64,000 bases of DNA, taken from Cerasicoccus arenae. GTDB taxonomy: Bacteria > Verrucomicrobiota > Verrucomicrobiia > Opitutales > Cerasicoccaceae. A program made the translations under genes and the position numbers. Positions 53,593-62,151 of the stretch are shown here, one piece after another (position 1 is the first letter of the stretch; every line of letters begins with the position of its first letter). The notes below the pieces were generated by a model. The model saw nothing but the letters and a program-made list of their open reading frames with translations, had not been told where the DNA came from and did not search any database. The stretch is taken from assembly GCF_014651635.1 (NCBI RefSeq), contig NZ_BMXG01000002.1, positions 124,001 through 188,000 on the forward strand, in the 5' to 3' direction.

Positions 53593-53763
53593 ATGCGTGA
53601 CCCCAACAATGTGATCGTACCAATGGGCCTTACGATAAGCCACCCCTCCGAGCGCAAGCGCCAGGAGCCGTCGGTTGTATTTTACCATCCGATCTGCGCG
53701 GTGAGTTTCTTGATTGGATTTTTAACGATCGGCGCTGGCCTGTCGTTGTATTTGGTGTCTTGA
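53593..53763 (+). CDS. Small C-terminally hydrophobic protein (56 residues)
   Basis: The frame starts at the ATG at 53593 and ends with TGA at 53761-53763. The N-terminal half is polar (SHPSERKRQEPS); one membrane helix lies at about 36-55. It sits 24 bases after the kinase-like gene and 7 bases before the next, fitting a three-gene operon. Family unknown. Confidence 0.5.
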   Translation: MRDPNNVIVPMGLTISHPSERKRQEPSVVFYHPICAVSFLIGFLTIGAGLSLYLVS

Positions 53764-53770
53764 TGACCGG

Positions 53771-54358
53771 ATGAAGTTACTGGCGCTTTTTTTTATTTTT
53801 CTTGGACTCACCCTTTCTCATGCCGACATCCCGTTGCGCGAGTGCACGCTTCAGGCACCTGCCAGTGCCGTCAAGCTGTCGTCCGCGCAGCTTAAGCCCT
53901 ATTTCAAAGGCAGCGAAGTAGTGCTCCAAGCACAGGGGTTTCTTTTCCCACGTGGCACGGATAAGAGCATCGACGCTGCGCCCACCGACAAGAACGACAC
54001 CGCCTTTCGCGCGGCGATCAACTACCACCGCAGCCTGCGAACGCAGGGTGTCGACGAGATTGTTACCTATTGGCACCCAGCCTTGCAGGACAGTAAACGC
54101 CAGCAACTGAGCCAGCCAGCCGTCATGGCATCGACCAAGGAAATCTTCTCCAATTTGGAGCATGTCGAGTTGCTCGGAATGCTGGTGCTAAATGGCCGCG
54201 AAGTGGTCTTTATCCGCTACAACGGTAATACCTACGCCTACGTCACGGTGTCGATGGAGGGGGTGTATTATTTGGTCAGCGACCCCGGTCTGGAGCCACA
54301 GACGGCAATTGCCACGGCTGCCTTTGATTCCGGCAAGGCGACGATGGCTAGTCGTTAG
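53771..54358 (+). CDS. Exported protein of unknown function
   Basis: 195 residues with a signal peptide (about 1-18, LTLSHA). The mature part mixes alpha and beta; an 'HPALQDSKRQQL' helix and 'VVFIRYNGNTYAYVTVSMEG' strands look like a small NTF2- or lipocalin-like fold, but I cannot assign it. It follows the 56-residue gene closely. Confidence 0.7.
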   Translation: MKLLALFFIFLGLTLSHADIPLRECTLQAPASAVKLSSAQLKPYFKGSEVVLQAQGFLFPRGTDKSIDAAPTDKNDTAFRAAINYHRSLRTQGVDEIVTYWHPALQDSKRQQLSQPAVMASTKEIFSNLEHVELLGMLVLNGREVVFIRYNGNTYAYVTVSMEGVYYLVSDPGLEPQTAIATAAFDSGKATMASR

Positions 54359-54449
54359 CTCGTGGGCGGCATTCGATTATTGCATACTCGAAAAGATTAG
54401 CTTTTAAAGACGCCACTTATTCTGTGCTGCTCTAACTGACTTAAAAACC

Positions 54450-55229
54450 ATGTCGAATTTCATTGCCATCTTTCGTGCGCGCTGGCGCAAACTACACGAG
54501 AACGTCGCTAATTTACAGAGGTCAAACGAGGAGCTTACTGCTCGTGTCGGACAGCTGAGTCACTGTATTAATGCTATTACAGGCAATCCGGAATATGTTA
54601 GTGGCCTAGATACTGGCTTTAATGGACAGGTGATTCGTAAGCAGGTTTTAGAGTCCCTTCACGAAATGATTTCGTTTCAAACCGTGCTCGAAACTGGGAC
54701 TTTTACTGGTAATACGTCTGGTTATCTTGCAGAAGTTACCGGTGCGCCTATTTATACGGCGGAGGTGAATCTGAATTTCCATAACGTGTCGAAAAGTCGA
54801 TTGAGGAAATTTCCCAATATACATTTTTTCAATACTGATTCTCGTTTGTTTTTGCGCTCCTTGATTGGAAATCAGGATATTAATTTCCCAATCTTTATCT
54901 ACTTGGATGCTCATTGGCTGAAAGACCTTCCCTTGCGGGAAGAACTTGCGTTGGTGTGTCAGAATTGGCCCAAATCGGTCGTGCTCGTAGACGATTTTGC
55001 TGTCCCAAGTGATCCGGACTATGGTTATGACGACTACGGACCAGACAAGGTTCTCAATGTGGATCACATCCGAGATGAAATGAAGAAATATGGTCTCTCG
55101 GCATTTTTCCCGAATAAAAAGGCGTCCGAAGAGACAGGTGCGCGACGTGGATATATTGTGCTCGCCTCTGATGCTGAACTGATCGCCAAGATTGAGCAGT
55201 GTCCTTTGCTCGATAAGCATAATTTATAG
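54450..55229 (+). CDS. Class I methyltransferase-like protein
   Basis: 259 residues. A short N-terminal coiled coil (about 12-35) precedes a Rossmann-like domain: VLETGTFTGNTSGYLAEV resembles the SAM-binding loop, with an acidic strand end (YTAEVN), IFIYLDAHW and VVLVDDF. This is the pattern of small-molecule or glycan methyltransferases related to the cephalosporin hydroxylase/macrocin-type groups. The substrate is unknown. The gene appears monocistronic. Confidence 0.65.
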   Translation: MSNFIAIFRARWRKLHENVANLQRSNEELTARVGQLSHCINAITGNPEYVSGLDTGFNGQVIRKQVLESLHEMISFQTVLETGTFTGNTSGYLAEVTGAPIYTAEVNLNFHNVSKSRLRKFPNIHFFNTDSRLFLRSLIGNQDINFPIFIYLDAHWLKDLPLREELALVCQNWPKSVVLVDDFAVPSDPDYGYDDYGPDKVLNVDHIRDEMKKYGLSAFFPNKKASEETGARRGYIVLASDAELIAKIEQCPLLDKHNL

Positions 55230-55326
55230 TCTGTTCCTTTAGGAGAAGGAGACTGGAGGAGAAAAGGCTAACAGCACTAGGACGATTTTCCTTTTCCCAG
55301 TCAGTCGATTGTAGTTTTCTGGAAAC

Positions 55327-56442
55327 ATGGATCCCCGTTACATTGATCTGGCTAAGGTGCTCGCTTCCTTTTCGACCCGGCTTAAGCCGGGCGAACGTGT
55401 TCTTATTGACGCCTACGATATCCCGGACGAGTTCGTGCTCGCGCTGTGCCGCCAGGTGCGTGCGCGTAAGGCCGAGCCTTTCGTTGCCCTGCGCGATGCG
55501 CGCATCGTGCGTGAGCTAATTATAGATGGCACGCCCGAGCAATTTGAGGCCATCGCTGACTTCGAAATGCATCGCATGAAGCAGGTCTCGGCCTACATCG
55601 CAGTGCGCGGTAGTGACAATATTTTTGAAAGCTCCGATGTGCCGCCCGAGCAAATGAAGGCCTACATGAAGGCCATGCGTCCGGTGCTCAACCACCGCGT
55701 CAACAATACCAAGTGGGTTGTGCTGCGCTGGCCAACGGCATCCATGGCCCAGCAGGCGCTGATGCCCACCGAGGCGTTCGAAGACTTTTTCTTCCGGGTG
55801 TGCACACTCGACTACGCCCGGATGAAGCCCGGTATGAACGCGCTCAAGCGCTTGATGGATCGGACGGATAAGGTCCACCTCAAGGGCCCCAATGTAGACC
55901 TGCGTTTCTCGATCAAGGACATCCCGGCGGTCACTTGCGGCGGTCAGTATAACATACCTGATGGCGAGGTCTTCACTGCGCCAGTCAAGGACTCTGTCGA
56001 GGGCGAGATCACCTACAACGCGCCGACTGTTTACCAAGGCACATCGTTCGACAATGTTCACCTGAAGTTCAAGAAAGGGCGGATCGTCGAGGCTACGGCC
56101 AGTGGAAATGTCGACAAGCTCAACGCCATTTTTGACAGTGACGCCGGTGCTCGCTACATCGGCGAGTTCGCCATCGGCTTCAACCCGCATGTCCTCGAGC
56201 CGATGCGTGACATTCTCTTCGACGAGAAAATTGCCGGTTCGTTCCACTTCACGCCAGGGCAGGCTTATGAGCAGGCTGACAATGGGAATCGTTCGCAAGT
56301 GCACTGGGATCTCGTCAATATTCAGCGCCCGGATTGGGGGGGGGGAGAGATCCACTTTGACAACAAAGTCATTCGTGAGGACGGCATTTTCATCCCGAAG
56401 TCCTTACATAAGCTCAATCCCGAGTATTTGTTGGGCAAGTAA
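55327..56442 (+). CDS. M29-family aminopeptidase
   Basis: 371 residues. M29 (AmpS/AmpT-type) metalloaminopeptidase motifs are present: [11 protein letters not shown], a GEITYNAP stretch, [23 protein letters not shown] and SQVHWDLV, carrying the Glu, His, Tyr and Asp residues that bind the two metals. It is cytoplasmic. A run of 10 G at 56336-56345 codes Trp-Gly-Gly-Gly, 33 codons before the end. Confidence 0.88.
   Translation: MDPRYIDLAKVLASFSTRLKPGERVLIDAYDIPDEFVLALCRQVRARKAEPFVALRDARIVRELIIDGTPEQFEAIADFEMHRMKQVSAYIAVRGSDNIFESSDVPPEQMKAYMKAMRPVLNHRVNNTKWVVLRWPTASMAQQALMPTEAFEDFFFRVCTLDYARMKPGMNALKRLMDRTDKVHLKGPNVDLRFSIKDIPAVTCGGQYNIPDGEVFTAPVKDSVEGEITYNAPTVYQGTSFDNVHLKFKKGRIVEATASGNVDKLNAIFDSDAGARYIGEFAIGFNPHVLEPMRDILFDEKIAGSFHFTPGQAYEQADNGNRSQVHWDLVNIQRPDWGGGEIHFDNKVIREDGIFIPKSLHKLNPEYLLGK
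56336..56345 (+). repeat. Poly-G tract G10 in the M29 aminopeptidase gene
   Basis: Ten consecutive G encode Trp-Gly-Gly-Gly (TGG GGG GGG GGA) shortly after the conserved HWDLV motif. A shift here would change only the C-terminal end of the enzyme. Confidence 0.95.
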
Positions 56443-56493
56443 AACAGCGTTCTCGATCCAAAATAATCGGGCTACGCTCACGTTATTTGGCTT

Positions 56494-56521
56494 CTGGCAA
56501 GGTGCATTTTTTCCTTGCCAG
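56494..56521 (+). terminator. Hairpin after the M29 gene, in the leader of the small basic protein gene
   Basis: CTGGCAAGG pairs perfectly with CCTTGCCAG around a T-rich loop; flanking GCTTCT and AGAAGC can extend it across a bulge. It is either a terminator of the peptidase gene or a 5' leader structure of the next one. Confidence 0.5.
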
Positions 56522-56578
56522 CTAGCCTAGAAGCAGGATTATCAAGCGCTTTTTCAAATTCCTACAACCAAGAGAAAC

Positions 56579-56737
56579 ATGTCTCAGCATCCAAGTTTTA
56601 AGAAAGGCGCTTCTGCAGCGCTCAAGAAGCGTAGCGTCCTCAAGCGTTTTGAACGCGTTGATGTACTCCGTGAACGCGGTGAGTGGAAAGAAGGCGACCG
56701 AGTAATCGGTCTGCGCAAGACGCGCGCCGCTGACTAA
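56579..56737 (+). CDS. PVC-type small basic protein
   Basis: 52 residues, highly basic: MSQHPSFKKGASAALKKR, then VLKRFERVDVLRERGEWKEG and GLRKTR. It matches the short 'small basic protein' family seen in Chlamydiae and Verrucomicrobia, thought to be ribosome-associated. It is the strongest phylogenetic marker in the window. The ATG at 56579 follows AAGAGAAAC. A hairpin (56764-56794) follows the gene. Confidence 0.85.
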   Translation: MSQHPSFKKGASAALKKRSVLKRFERVDVLRERGEWKEGDRVIGLRKTRAAD

Positions 56738-56763
56738 GGAAAATTTCCTATCCTCCCCCTCTA

Positions 56764-56794
56764 CGAGGCCCTTTGCGTAATTGCAGGGGCCTCG
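56764..56794 (+). terminator. Probable terminator after the small basic protein gene
   Basis: CGAGGCCC pairs with GGGCCTCG (8 bp), followed by TTCTGTTG. It separates the small basic protein gene from yceH. Confidence 0.6.
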
Positions 56795-56841
56795 TTCTGT
56801 TGCGGCTTGTCACTTGCCAATGGATCGCATCCAATTAAGGC

Positions 56842-57504
56842 ATGGAACTCGATTTTAGTCCTGAAGAAATCCGCGTGCTTGGCTGCCTCATCGAGAAAGA
56901 GCGCACCACGCCGGAGCATTATCCTCTTTCGCTGAATAGCTTGCGCCTGGCCTGTAACCAGAAGACAAGTCGTGAGCCAGTTGTTGATTTTGAGGAGGAG
57001 CAAGTGACCGCCGCGCTGGAGTCTCTGCGTGAGCGTAAACTGGTCTATTATGTGCGTCAGGCGGGTGCACGCGTTACGAAGTATCGGCACGATGTTACGG
57101 TGACGCTCCAGCTTCAGCCAGACGAGCTGACGGTGTTTGGCCTATTGCTCTTGCGCGGAGCGCAAACATTGGGCGAACTTCGCAACCGTAGCGACCGTAT
57201 GTATGCTTTTGAGTCTATCGAAGAAGTCGAGCAGACCGTTCAGCGGCTGATCGAATACGAGGGCGACGGTTTGGCCCGCATCCAGCCCCGGCGTCCCGGC
57301 CAAAAAGAGAAGCGCATTGAGCACGCTCTGATGCCCGCCACGGAGCCATCTGAATATGAAGTGGATGCCATTGCCCTTGAGCCGTCTCCGCGCGTGTCTA
57401 GTGCGACGGAGGCTGCTTCATTGCGATCCGAGGTCGAGGCGCTTACGGCCCGTGTTGCCGAGTTGGAGGCCCGCTTTACTGCATTCCAGCAGCAGTTCGA
57501 ATAA
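56842..57504 (+). CDS. yceH: YceH-family (DUF480) protein
   Basis: 220 residues. The DUF480 pattern is clear: tandem winged-helix domains starting EIRVLGCLIEKERTTPEHYPLSLNSL (in pieces), a second half with LTVFGLLLLRGAQTLGELRNRS, and a C-terminal coiled coil (LRSEVEALTARVAELEARF). The family is widespread, but its function is unknown. The gene converges on parA. Confidence 0.9.
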   Translation: MELDFSPEEIRVLGCLIEKERTTPEHYPLSLNSLRLACNQKTSREPVVDFEEEQVTAALESLRERKLVYYVRQAGARVTKYRHDVTVTLQLQPDELTVFGLLLLRGAQTLGELRNRSDRMYAFESIEEVEQTVQRLIEYEGDGLARIQPRRPGQKEKRIEHALMPATEPSEYEVDAIALEPSPRVSSATEAASLRSEVEALTARVAELEARFTAFQQQFE

Positions 57505-57538
57505 GGTTGGAATCGGGTAAGTGGACTTACGTAATGCG

Positions 57539-58327
57539 CTAGGACGCTTTTTCCAGCTTGAAACGCTCGATGACTTCCTTGGCGAACTTGCCGTAAGCGA
57601 AGGCACCGGGGTTCAGGCGGGCGTGCTCGAAGATCGACTTGCCGAAGCTCGGTGCCTCACTCAGGCGGACTGTGCGCGGGATGATCGTCTTGAAAATCAA
57701 GTCAGGCCGATAGTTACGGACCTCGTCGACGACTTCCTTGGAGAGTTTCGTGCGCGAGTCATACATGGTCATTAGGATGCCACCAACTGCGAGGTTTGGG
57801 TTAACCTCCGCTTCTTTGAGCTGCTCGACGACGCTGAGGATCTGGCCGAGGCCTTCCAGGGCGAGGTATTCGCATTGGAGCGCGACCAGTAAGTAGTCCG
57901 CCAACGCGAGGCTGTTCATGGAGATCATGCCAAGAGCCGGAGGGCAATCAAGGATGATTGCCGAAAATTTGCCACTGTCGATTACTGGCTGGAGCACCTG
58001 CTTGAGCTGGACGAGATAGTCCTCCTTCTGGCCGAGTTCCATCTCGATCGCAGCTAAGTCGACTTCCGAGGGGATGACCGAGAGATATTTTTCCCGGGTG
58101 CTTTGGATTTTGTCCATCGCAACTCCTTCGCCATGCAGAGGGTCGTAGAGGCTCCCTCCCGGGACCTTCTCGAAGCCGAGACCGCTCGTGGCGTTGGCCT
58201 GCGGATCAAGGTCAATGAGCAGCGTGGGAACTTTGCGGCGGGCGAGGCCCACAGACAAATTAATTGCGGTCGTGGTCTTGCCCACGCCGCCTTTTTGATT
58301 GGCGATAGAAAATACCTTGGTCGGCAT
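57539..58327 (-). CDS. parA: ParA/Soj-type ATPase
   Basis: 262 residues from the ATG at 58327. Deviant Walker A KGGVGKTTT near the N-terminus, IDLDPQANATSGLG, LDCPPALGMISMNSLAL and the C-terminal VRLSEAPSFGKSI are the Soj/ParA signatures. It uses ATP to position the chromosome or another cargo. No parB lies immediately downstream: the next gene is convergent yceH. A tRNA-Cys gene lies divergently upstream. Confidence 0.9.
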   Translation of the reverse strand: MPTKVFSIANQKGGVGKTTTAINLSVGLARRKVPTLLIDLDPQANATSGLGFEKVPGGSLYDPLHGEGVAMDKIQSTREKYLSVIPSEVDLAAIEMELGQKEDYLVQLKQVLQPVIDSGKFSAIILDCPPALGMISMNSLALADYLLVALQCEYLALEGLGQILSVVEQLKEAEVNPNLAVGGILMTMYDSRTKLSKEVVDEVRNYRPDLIFKTIIPRTVRLSEAPSFGKSIFEHARLNPGAFAYGKFAKEVIERFKLEKAS

Positions 58328-58466
58328 TAGAATGGGTTTAGAGTAGATTGGCCTGCGGAGAAAGTAGAAAGTGTCAATAGGGGGCGAATTACTGCGATAA
58401 ACATAAAAACGCAAAATGCGCTTGAAAGCGCGGCCAAATTACGTTCCCTTGCAATCTTCGATTAAT

Positions 58467-58541
58467 GGTGCGGTAGCCAAGTGGTAAGGCCCGGGTCTGC
58501 AAAACCTGTATTCGGCGGTTCGATTCCGCCCCGCACCTCCA
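58467..58541 (+). tRNA. tRNA-Cys (GCA anticodon)
   Basis: A full cloverleaf is readable: acceptor GGTGCGG with CCGCACC, D-stem GCC/GGC, anticodon stem around CTGCAAA with GCA at the anticodon, T-stem GGCGG with CCGCC around TTCGATT, discriminator T, and encoded CCA (75 bases). U73 is typical of tRNA-Cys. Confidence 0.97.
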
Positions 58542-58549
58542 TTTCCTAC

Positions 58550-58582
58550 AACCCGCATCGTTATGCGGGTTTTCTTGTTTTT
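58550..58582 (+). terminator. Terminator of the tRNA-Cys gene
   Basis: AACCCGCAT pairs with ATGCGGGTT (9 bp, 4-base loop), followed by TTCTTGTTTTT. A strong factor-independent terminator 8 bases after the tRNA. Confidence 0.85.
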
Positions 58583-58766
58583 AAGGTGAGTTGAATGGGA
58601 GACGCCGCGCTTTATTTGTCCGTGACTGTCGTGCTGAAGCCGGGGATTTTACGTTGTTGGCAGCTATGGCAGCTGGTGTTGCCTTCCTGTTACGTTGTCG
58701 CCAGTGAGACCGATTTCCATACTATTTTACATTGACTAAGGATCTAGGTTGTTTTCTTTATTTCTA

Positions 58767-60089
58767 ATGAGTGGTAACCCTTATTCTGCGGACTTTGATT
58801 CTAAACTTAAAGCCGCGGATCAAGCGGTTGCCCCCATTGCAAATGGGGAAACGATAGCGGTTGCTATGGCGATTGGCCAGCCACCGGCCTTGCTCGCCGC
58901 GCTGGCAGATCGCTTACGCAGCGATGACTTGAAATTCATCAAGCTCTATTACAAGATTGCGATGCAGCCTCTTGCTGAGACGCTGTTGGCACCGGATGTA
59001 ATTGAGAAGGTTGATGCGCATACTTTTTTCGTTGCTGGTGCCGACCATGCGATGATCAAAGAACAAGTTGCGACGGGAAAGAAAGTTTTGAGCTTTTGCC
59101 CCGTTCACTTCAGTCAATTGCCACGTCTTGTTTCAGAGGTCATTCCGCTCGACACGTTTTTGGTCACGGTATCGCCGATGGACAACGGAGGCTATTTTTC
59201 TCTGGGGACCAACAATGATTTTGCATCGACGGCTGCTCGCCACTGCAAGCGTCTGATTGTAGAGGTCAACCCGAACATGCCGCGTGTCTTTGGCCAGTCC
59301 CAGATCCATGTGAGTCAGGTGGACACGATCATCCAGAATGACGTCCCATTGATGGATGTTCCAGCGGCTGCGTCCAATGAGGAAGGGAAAACAATTGGTA
59401 GTTTGGTCGCTCCGCTTGTGCCAAATGGTGCCACGATCCAGCTCGGCATTGGCCGGGTGCCATCTGGCATCGCGGAGTCCCTTGTGAACCACCAGGATTT
59501 GGGAATCCATACGGAGCTGTTTTCACCCAACATGGTGGAGCTGATTCGCAAGGGCGTTATCACCGGTCGTAAGAAAAGCCTTCACCCGGAAAAGCACGTT
59601 TTCACGATCGCGATTGGCTCCACCGACACCTATGGGTTTATGAATGAAAATAGCGCGTTCGAGAGCTATGCATCTTCATACGTCAACGACATTCGGGTGA
59701 TCGCTCAACACGACAATTTTATCTCGATTAATACGGCGATCGAAATCGATCTCTACGGCCAGGTAAACTCGGAGTTTATCGGCAACCACGAATATAGTGG
59801 TTCAGGTGGGCAATATGATTTCGTAAAAGGTTCATCTTTGTCCAAGGGCGGTAAGTCGATTCTTGCGCTTCAGTCCACCGCGATGAAGGGGGCTACTTCG
59901 ACAATCGTCCCGCGTGTGAGCATGGTGACAGATCTGCGGATGGACGTGGAATACGTCTGCACGGAATATGGCCTCGTTAACCTACGCGGTAAATCAACTA
60001 AGGAACGCGCGCTGGCGCTAATCAGCATTGCACATCCAAGTTTCCGTGAGGAATTGATAGCTGCCGCGCGTAAGGTGACTCTCATCTAG
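58767..60089 (+). CDS. Acetyl-CoA hydrolase/CoA-transferase family protein, probable acyl-CoA:carboxylate CoA-transferase
   Basis: 440 residues from the ATG at 58767 (an upstream TTG is less likely). The length and motifs match the 4-hydroxybutyrate/acetate/succinate CoA-transferase family: IGSTDTYGFMNENSAFE, SINTAIEIDLYGQVNSEF and a GIHTEL block whose Glu250 matches, by position, the catalytic Glu of 4-hydroxybutyrate CoA-transferase. Thirty-two bases separate it from a methylmalonyl-CoA decarboxylase gene. By analogy with the E. coli scpB-scpC pair it may exchange CoA between propionyl-CoA and succinate. Other acids are possible. Confidence 0.75.
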   Translation: MSGNPYSADFDSKLKAADQAVAPIANGETIAVAMAIGQPPALLAALADRLRSDDLKFIKLYYKIAMQPLAETLLAPDVIEKVDAHTFFVAGADHAMIKEQVATGKKVLSFCPVHFSQLPRLVSEVIPLDTFLVTVSPMDNGGYFSLGTNNDFASTAARHCKRLIVEVNPNMPRVFGQSQIHVSQVDTIIQNDVPLMDVPAAASNEEGKTIGSLVAPLVPNGATIQLGIGRVPSGIAESLVNHQDLGIHTELFSPNMVELIRKGVITGRKKSLHPEKHVFTIAIGSTDTYGFMNENSAFESYASSYVNDIRVIAQHDNFISINTAIEIDLYGQVNSEFIGNHEYSGSGGQYDFVKGSSLSKGGKSILALQSTAMKGATSTIVPRVSMVTDLRMDVEYVCTEYGLVNLRGKSTKERALALISIAHPSFREELIAAARKVTLI

Positions 60090-60121
60090 CTTGATTCAGA
60101 AACCACTAAAGAATTTATACA

Positions 60122-60913
60122 ATGGCGCTTATCCAGACAACTTTTGCTGACTCCGTTGGCTCGATTTCATTAGACCACTATGAAAAACGGAATGCCCTGA
60201 GCGAGTCGATGGTCAACGAAATCATCGCTTCTCTGGACAAATTTAAATCTCAGGGGGCGCGGACGGTTATCCTTCGGTCAGCCAGCGCTGAAAAGGTTTG
60301 GTCTGCGGGCCACAGCGTCGATGAACTGCCTCGGGCGGATATCGACCCCCTGCCTTACGACGATCCGTTGGAGCGTTTATTGCAGGCGGTGCGAACTTTC
60401 CCGGCTCCAGTGATCGCTATGATCCAAGGGTCTGTCTGGGGCGGTGCCTGTGATTTGGTGATCAACTGCGATATTATCATTGGCGACGAAACGGCGGCGT
60501 TCGCGATCACTCCGGCTAAGCTTGGACTGCCATACAACGTTTCTGGCTTGTTGAATTTCATGAACCGTCTGCCTTTGGTGGTGGTTAAGGAAATGTTCTT
60601 CACGGCTGATCTGATTGGCGCTGAGCGGGCCGAGAACTTGAGCTTGGTCAACAAAATCGTGCCAGCGGCAGAGTTGGAAGCTGAGGTGAATAAAATGGCG
60701 CAAACCATTGTTTCCCGCTCCGCAACATCGATTTCGGTGGCCAAAGAGGCGCTGCACGCGTTGAGTGAGGCCAGCTCGATTAGCCCGATTCAATACGAGT
60801 ACATTCAAAGCCTTCGCCGCAACGCCTACTTTGGCAGCGACTATTTGGAAGGGATCCAAGCTTTTACCGAGAAGCGTGCACCCAACTTTTCCAAACCAGC
60901 TCCCAAGGCCTAG
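60122..60913 (+). CDS. scpB: Methylmalonyl-CoA decarboxylase
   Basis: 263 residues of the crotonase superfamily. Similarity to E. coli ScpB (YgfG) is strong in KVWSAGHSVDELPRAD, PLPYDDPLERLLQ, PVIAMIQGSVWGGACDLV, FAITPAKLGLPYN and the C-terminal YLEGIQAFTEKRAPNF. It decarboxylates (R)-methylmalonyl-CoA to propionyl-CoA. The upstream CoA-transferase could return CoA from propionyl-CoA to succinate, giving propionate formation. No mutase is in the window. Confidence 0.85.
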   Translation: MALIQTTFADSVGSISLDHYEKRNALSESMVNEIIASLDKFKSQGARTVILRSASAEKVWSAGHSVDELPRADIDPLPYDDPLERLLQAVRTFPAPVIAMIQGSVWGGACDLVINCDIIIGDETAAFAITPAKLGLPYNVSGLLNFMNRLPLVVVKEMFFTADLIGAERAENLSLVNKIVPAAELEAEVNKMAQTIVSRSATSISVAKEALHALSEASSISPIQYEYIQSLRRNAYFGSDYLEGIQAFTEKRAPNFSKPAPKA

Positions 60914-60940
60914 CTAAAAGAAACGGGTGCTCACTTTTTA

Positions 60941-60950
60941 GGGGGGGGGG
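60941..60950 (+). repeat. Poly-G tract G10 between scpB and the histidine kinase gene
   Basis: Ten consecutive G, 28 bases after the scpB stop and about 64 bases before the kinase TTG start. It could alter spacing of a promoter or transcript leader. It is the only long G run outside a coding region. Confidence 0.9.
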
Positions 60951-61013
60951 AGCGTGATGGGGAGTTTTTATGTTTTTTGCGTAAATACGATTGTCTCCAA
61001 AGCTTTTTAATAA

Positions 61014-61979
61014 TTGCGTATCGATATTATTAAAGCGGAAACAACACCAAAGCTGACACACAGCCCATCATTTCTTGGACTGATCCTCGCCAGCTCGTAT
61101 GTTGGGCTATCGGGAACTTACATCATTTTATCCACAATGATGGCGGGCAAGGCGGTGGAAGATGAAACCGCCCTTGTTCAGCTCGAATTAGCGAAGGGGC
61201 TGCTTTTCGTGTTGATCACTGGTATTGCGCTTTATTTTGGTGCGCGTTTTCTGTTGGCGCACATTGTTAAGAAAGATCGGAAAATCGAAGAGCAACGTCG
61301 ATCGATTGAAGAACTTGATCGGCGAGCGGCGAGCGGTTTGCTTGCCAGCGCAATTGGCCATGACGCCAATAATTTGCTGACTGCGATTCGTATGTCGGTT
61401 GATATGCTTAAGCTCAATATTACGAATGAGAGGCGAGTAGAGATGACCCAATCTCTGAGCAAGATTGTGGACGAGCTAATGGTCTTGAATCGGCGCTTGG
61501 TCGAAGGTGGACGAGCTGATCAACCCGGTGAATTAAAGGTACTATGCCTCAAAAGTGAGTCCGAGCGGATCATGGTATTTCTCGACGAAAGCCATCCGGT
61601 TTCACGCCTTGATCTGTCTTTTACTGGTGATGACCGAGCGGAGACCTTGCTTAACCGACACCTTTATTTTCAGGTGTTACTTAATTTGCTGACCAATGTC
61701 GTTCGCCACGCAGGGGAATGTGCTAAAGTTTGCGTTCATATTGAGGATTTCGAGAACAAGGTGGAGGTGAGTGTCGAAGATAGCGGGCCCGGCGTGCCGA
61801 AGGAAATTCGCGAGCGTATTTTCGAGCCTTACTTTTCACGGCATGACGAAGGCTCTGGCTTGGGCTTGTCGTCTGTCCGCGCAATTATGCGTATGCACCA
61901 GGGGGAGGTTCGTTGTGAGGATTCCAGCTTGGGCGGTGCGAAGTTCTTGCTCATTTTTCCCAAGCGGTCATCAAATTGA
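61014..61979 (+). CDS. Membrane sensor histidine kinase
   Basis: 321 residues from a TTG start directly after an in-frame TAA (61011-61013), so the 5' limit is tight but the start codon is uncertain. Two membrane helices (about 20-42 and 60-80) precede a coiled linker. The H-box is AIGHDANNLLTAI, the N-box LLNLLTNVVRHAG, and the ATP lid has DSGPGVP and GSGLGLSSV. There is no cognate response regulator next to it, and the short extracytoplasmic loop suggests an intramembrane or cytoplasmic signal. A poly-G tract lies upstream. Confidence 0.8.
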   Translation: MRIDIIKAETTPKLTHSPSFLGLILASSYVGLSGTYIILSTMMAGKAVEDETALVQLELAKGLLFVLITGIALYFGARFLLAHIVKKDRKIEEQRRSIEELDRRAASGLLASAIGHDANNLLTAIRMSVDMLKLNITNERRVEMTQSLSKIVDELMVLNRRLVEGGRADQPGELKVLCLKSESERIMVFLDESHPVSRLDLSFTGDDRAETLLNRHLYFQVLLNLLTNVVRHAGECAKVCVHIEDFENKVEVSVEDSGPGVPKEIRERIFEPYFSRHDEGSGLGLSSVRAIMRMHQGEVRCEDSSLGGAKFLLIFPKRSSN

Positions 61980-62151
61980 GCAAAATTCGTCGATGAGCTA
62001 GCATGTGCGCTTATCAATGACAGCAAGAGGCAACAATTACGTAACAGGCGGTCTGGCCCCCGTATTTAGCGCCGTTTAAAAAGCTGATCCCAGTGCGAGG
62101 CGCTGCTTTGGGGTTGCCTTGAGGGCGGGCTTTGGCATTCACTCGCAGCTT

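Noticed and set aside
52486-53688. 400-residue open frame on the minus strand
   Set aside because: It lies antisense to the adenylate-kinase-like gene, whose P-loop and family motifs are clear. The antisense product has no recognisable motifs.
54648-55220. 190-residue open frame on the minus strand
   Set aside because: Antisense to the methyltransferase-like gene, which has better protein character.
55516-56355. 279-residue open frame on the minus strand
   Set aside because: Antisense to the M29 aminopeptidase gene; a codon-bias shadow without family features.
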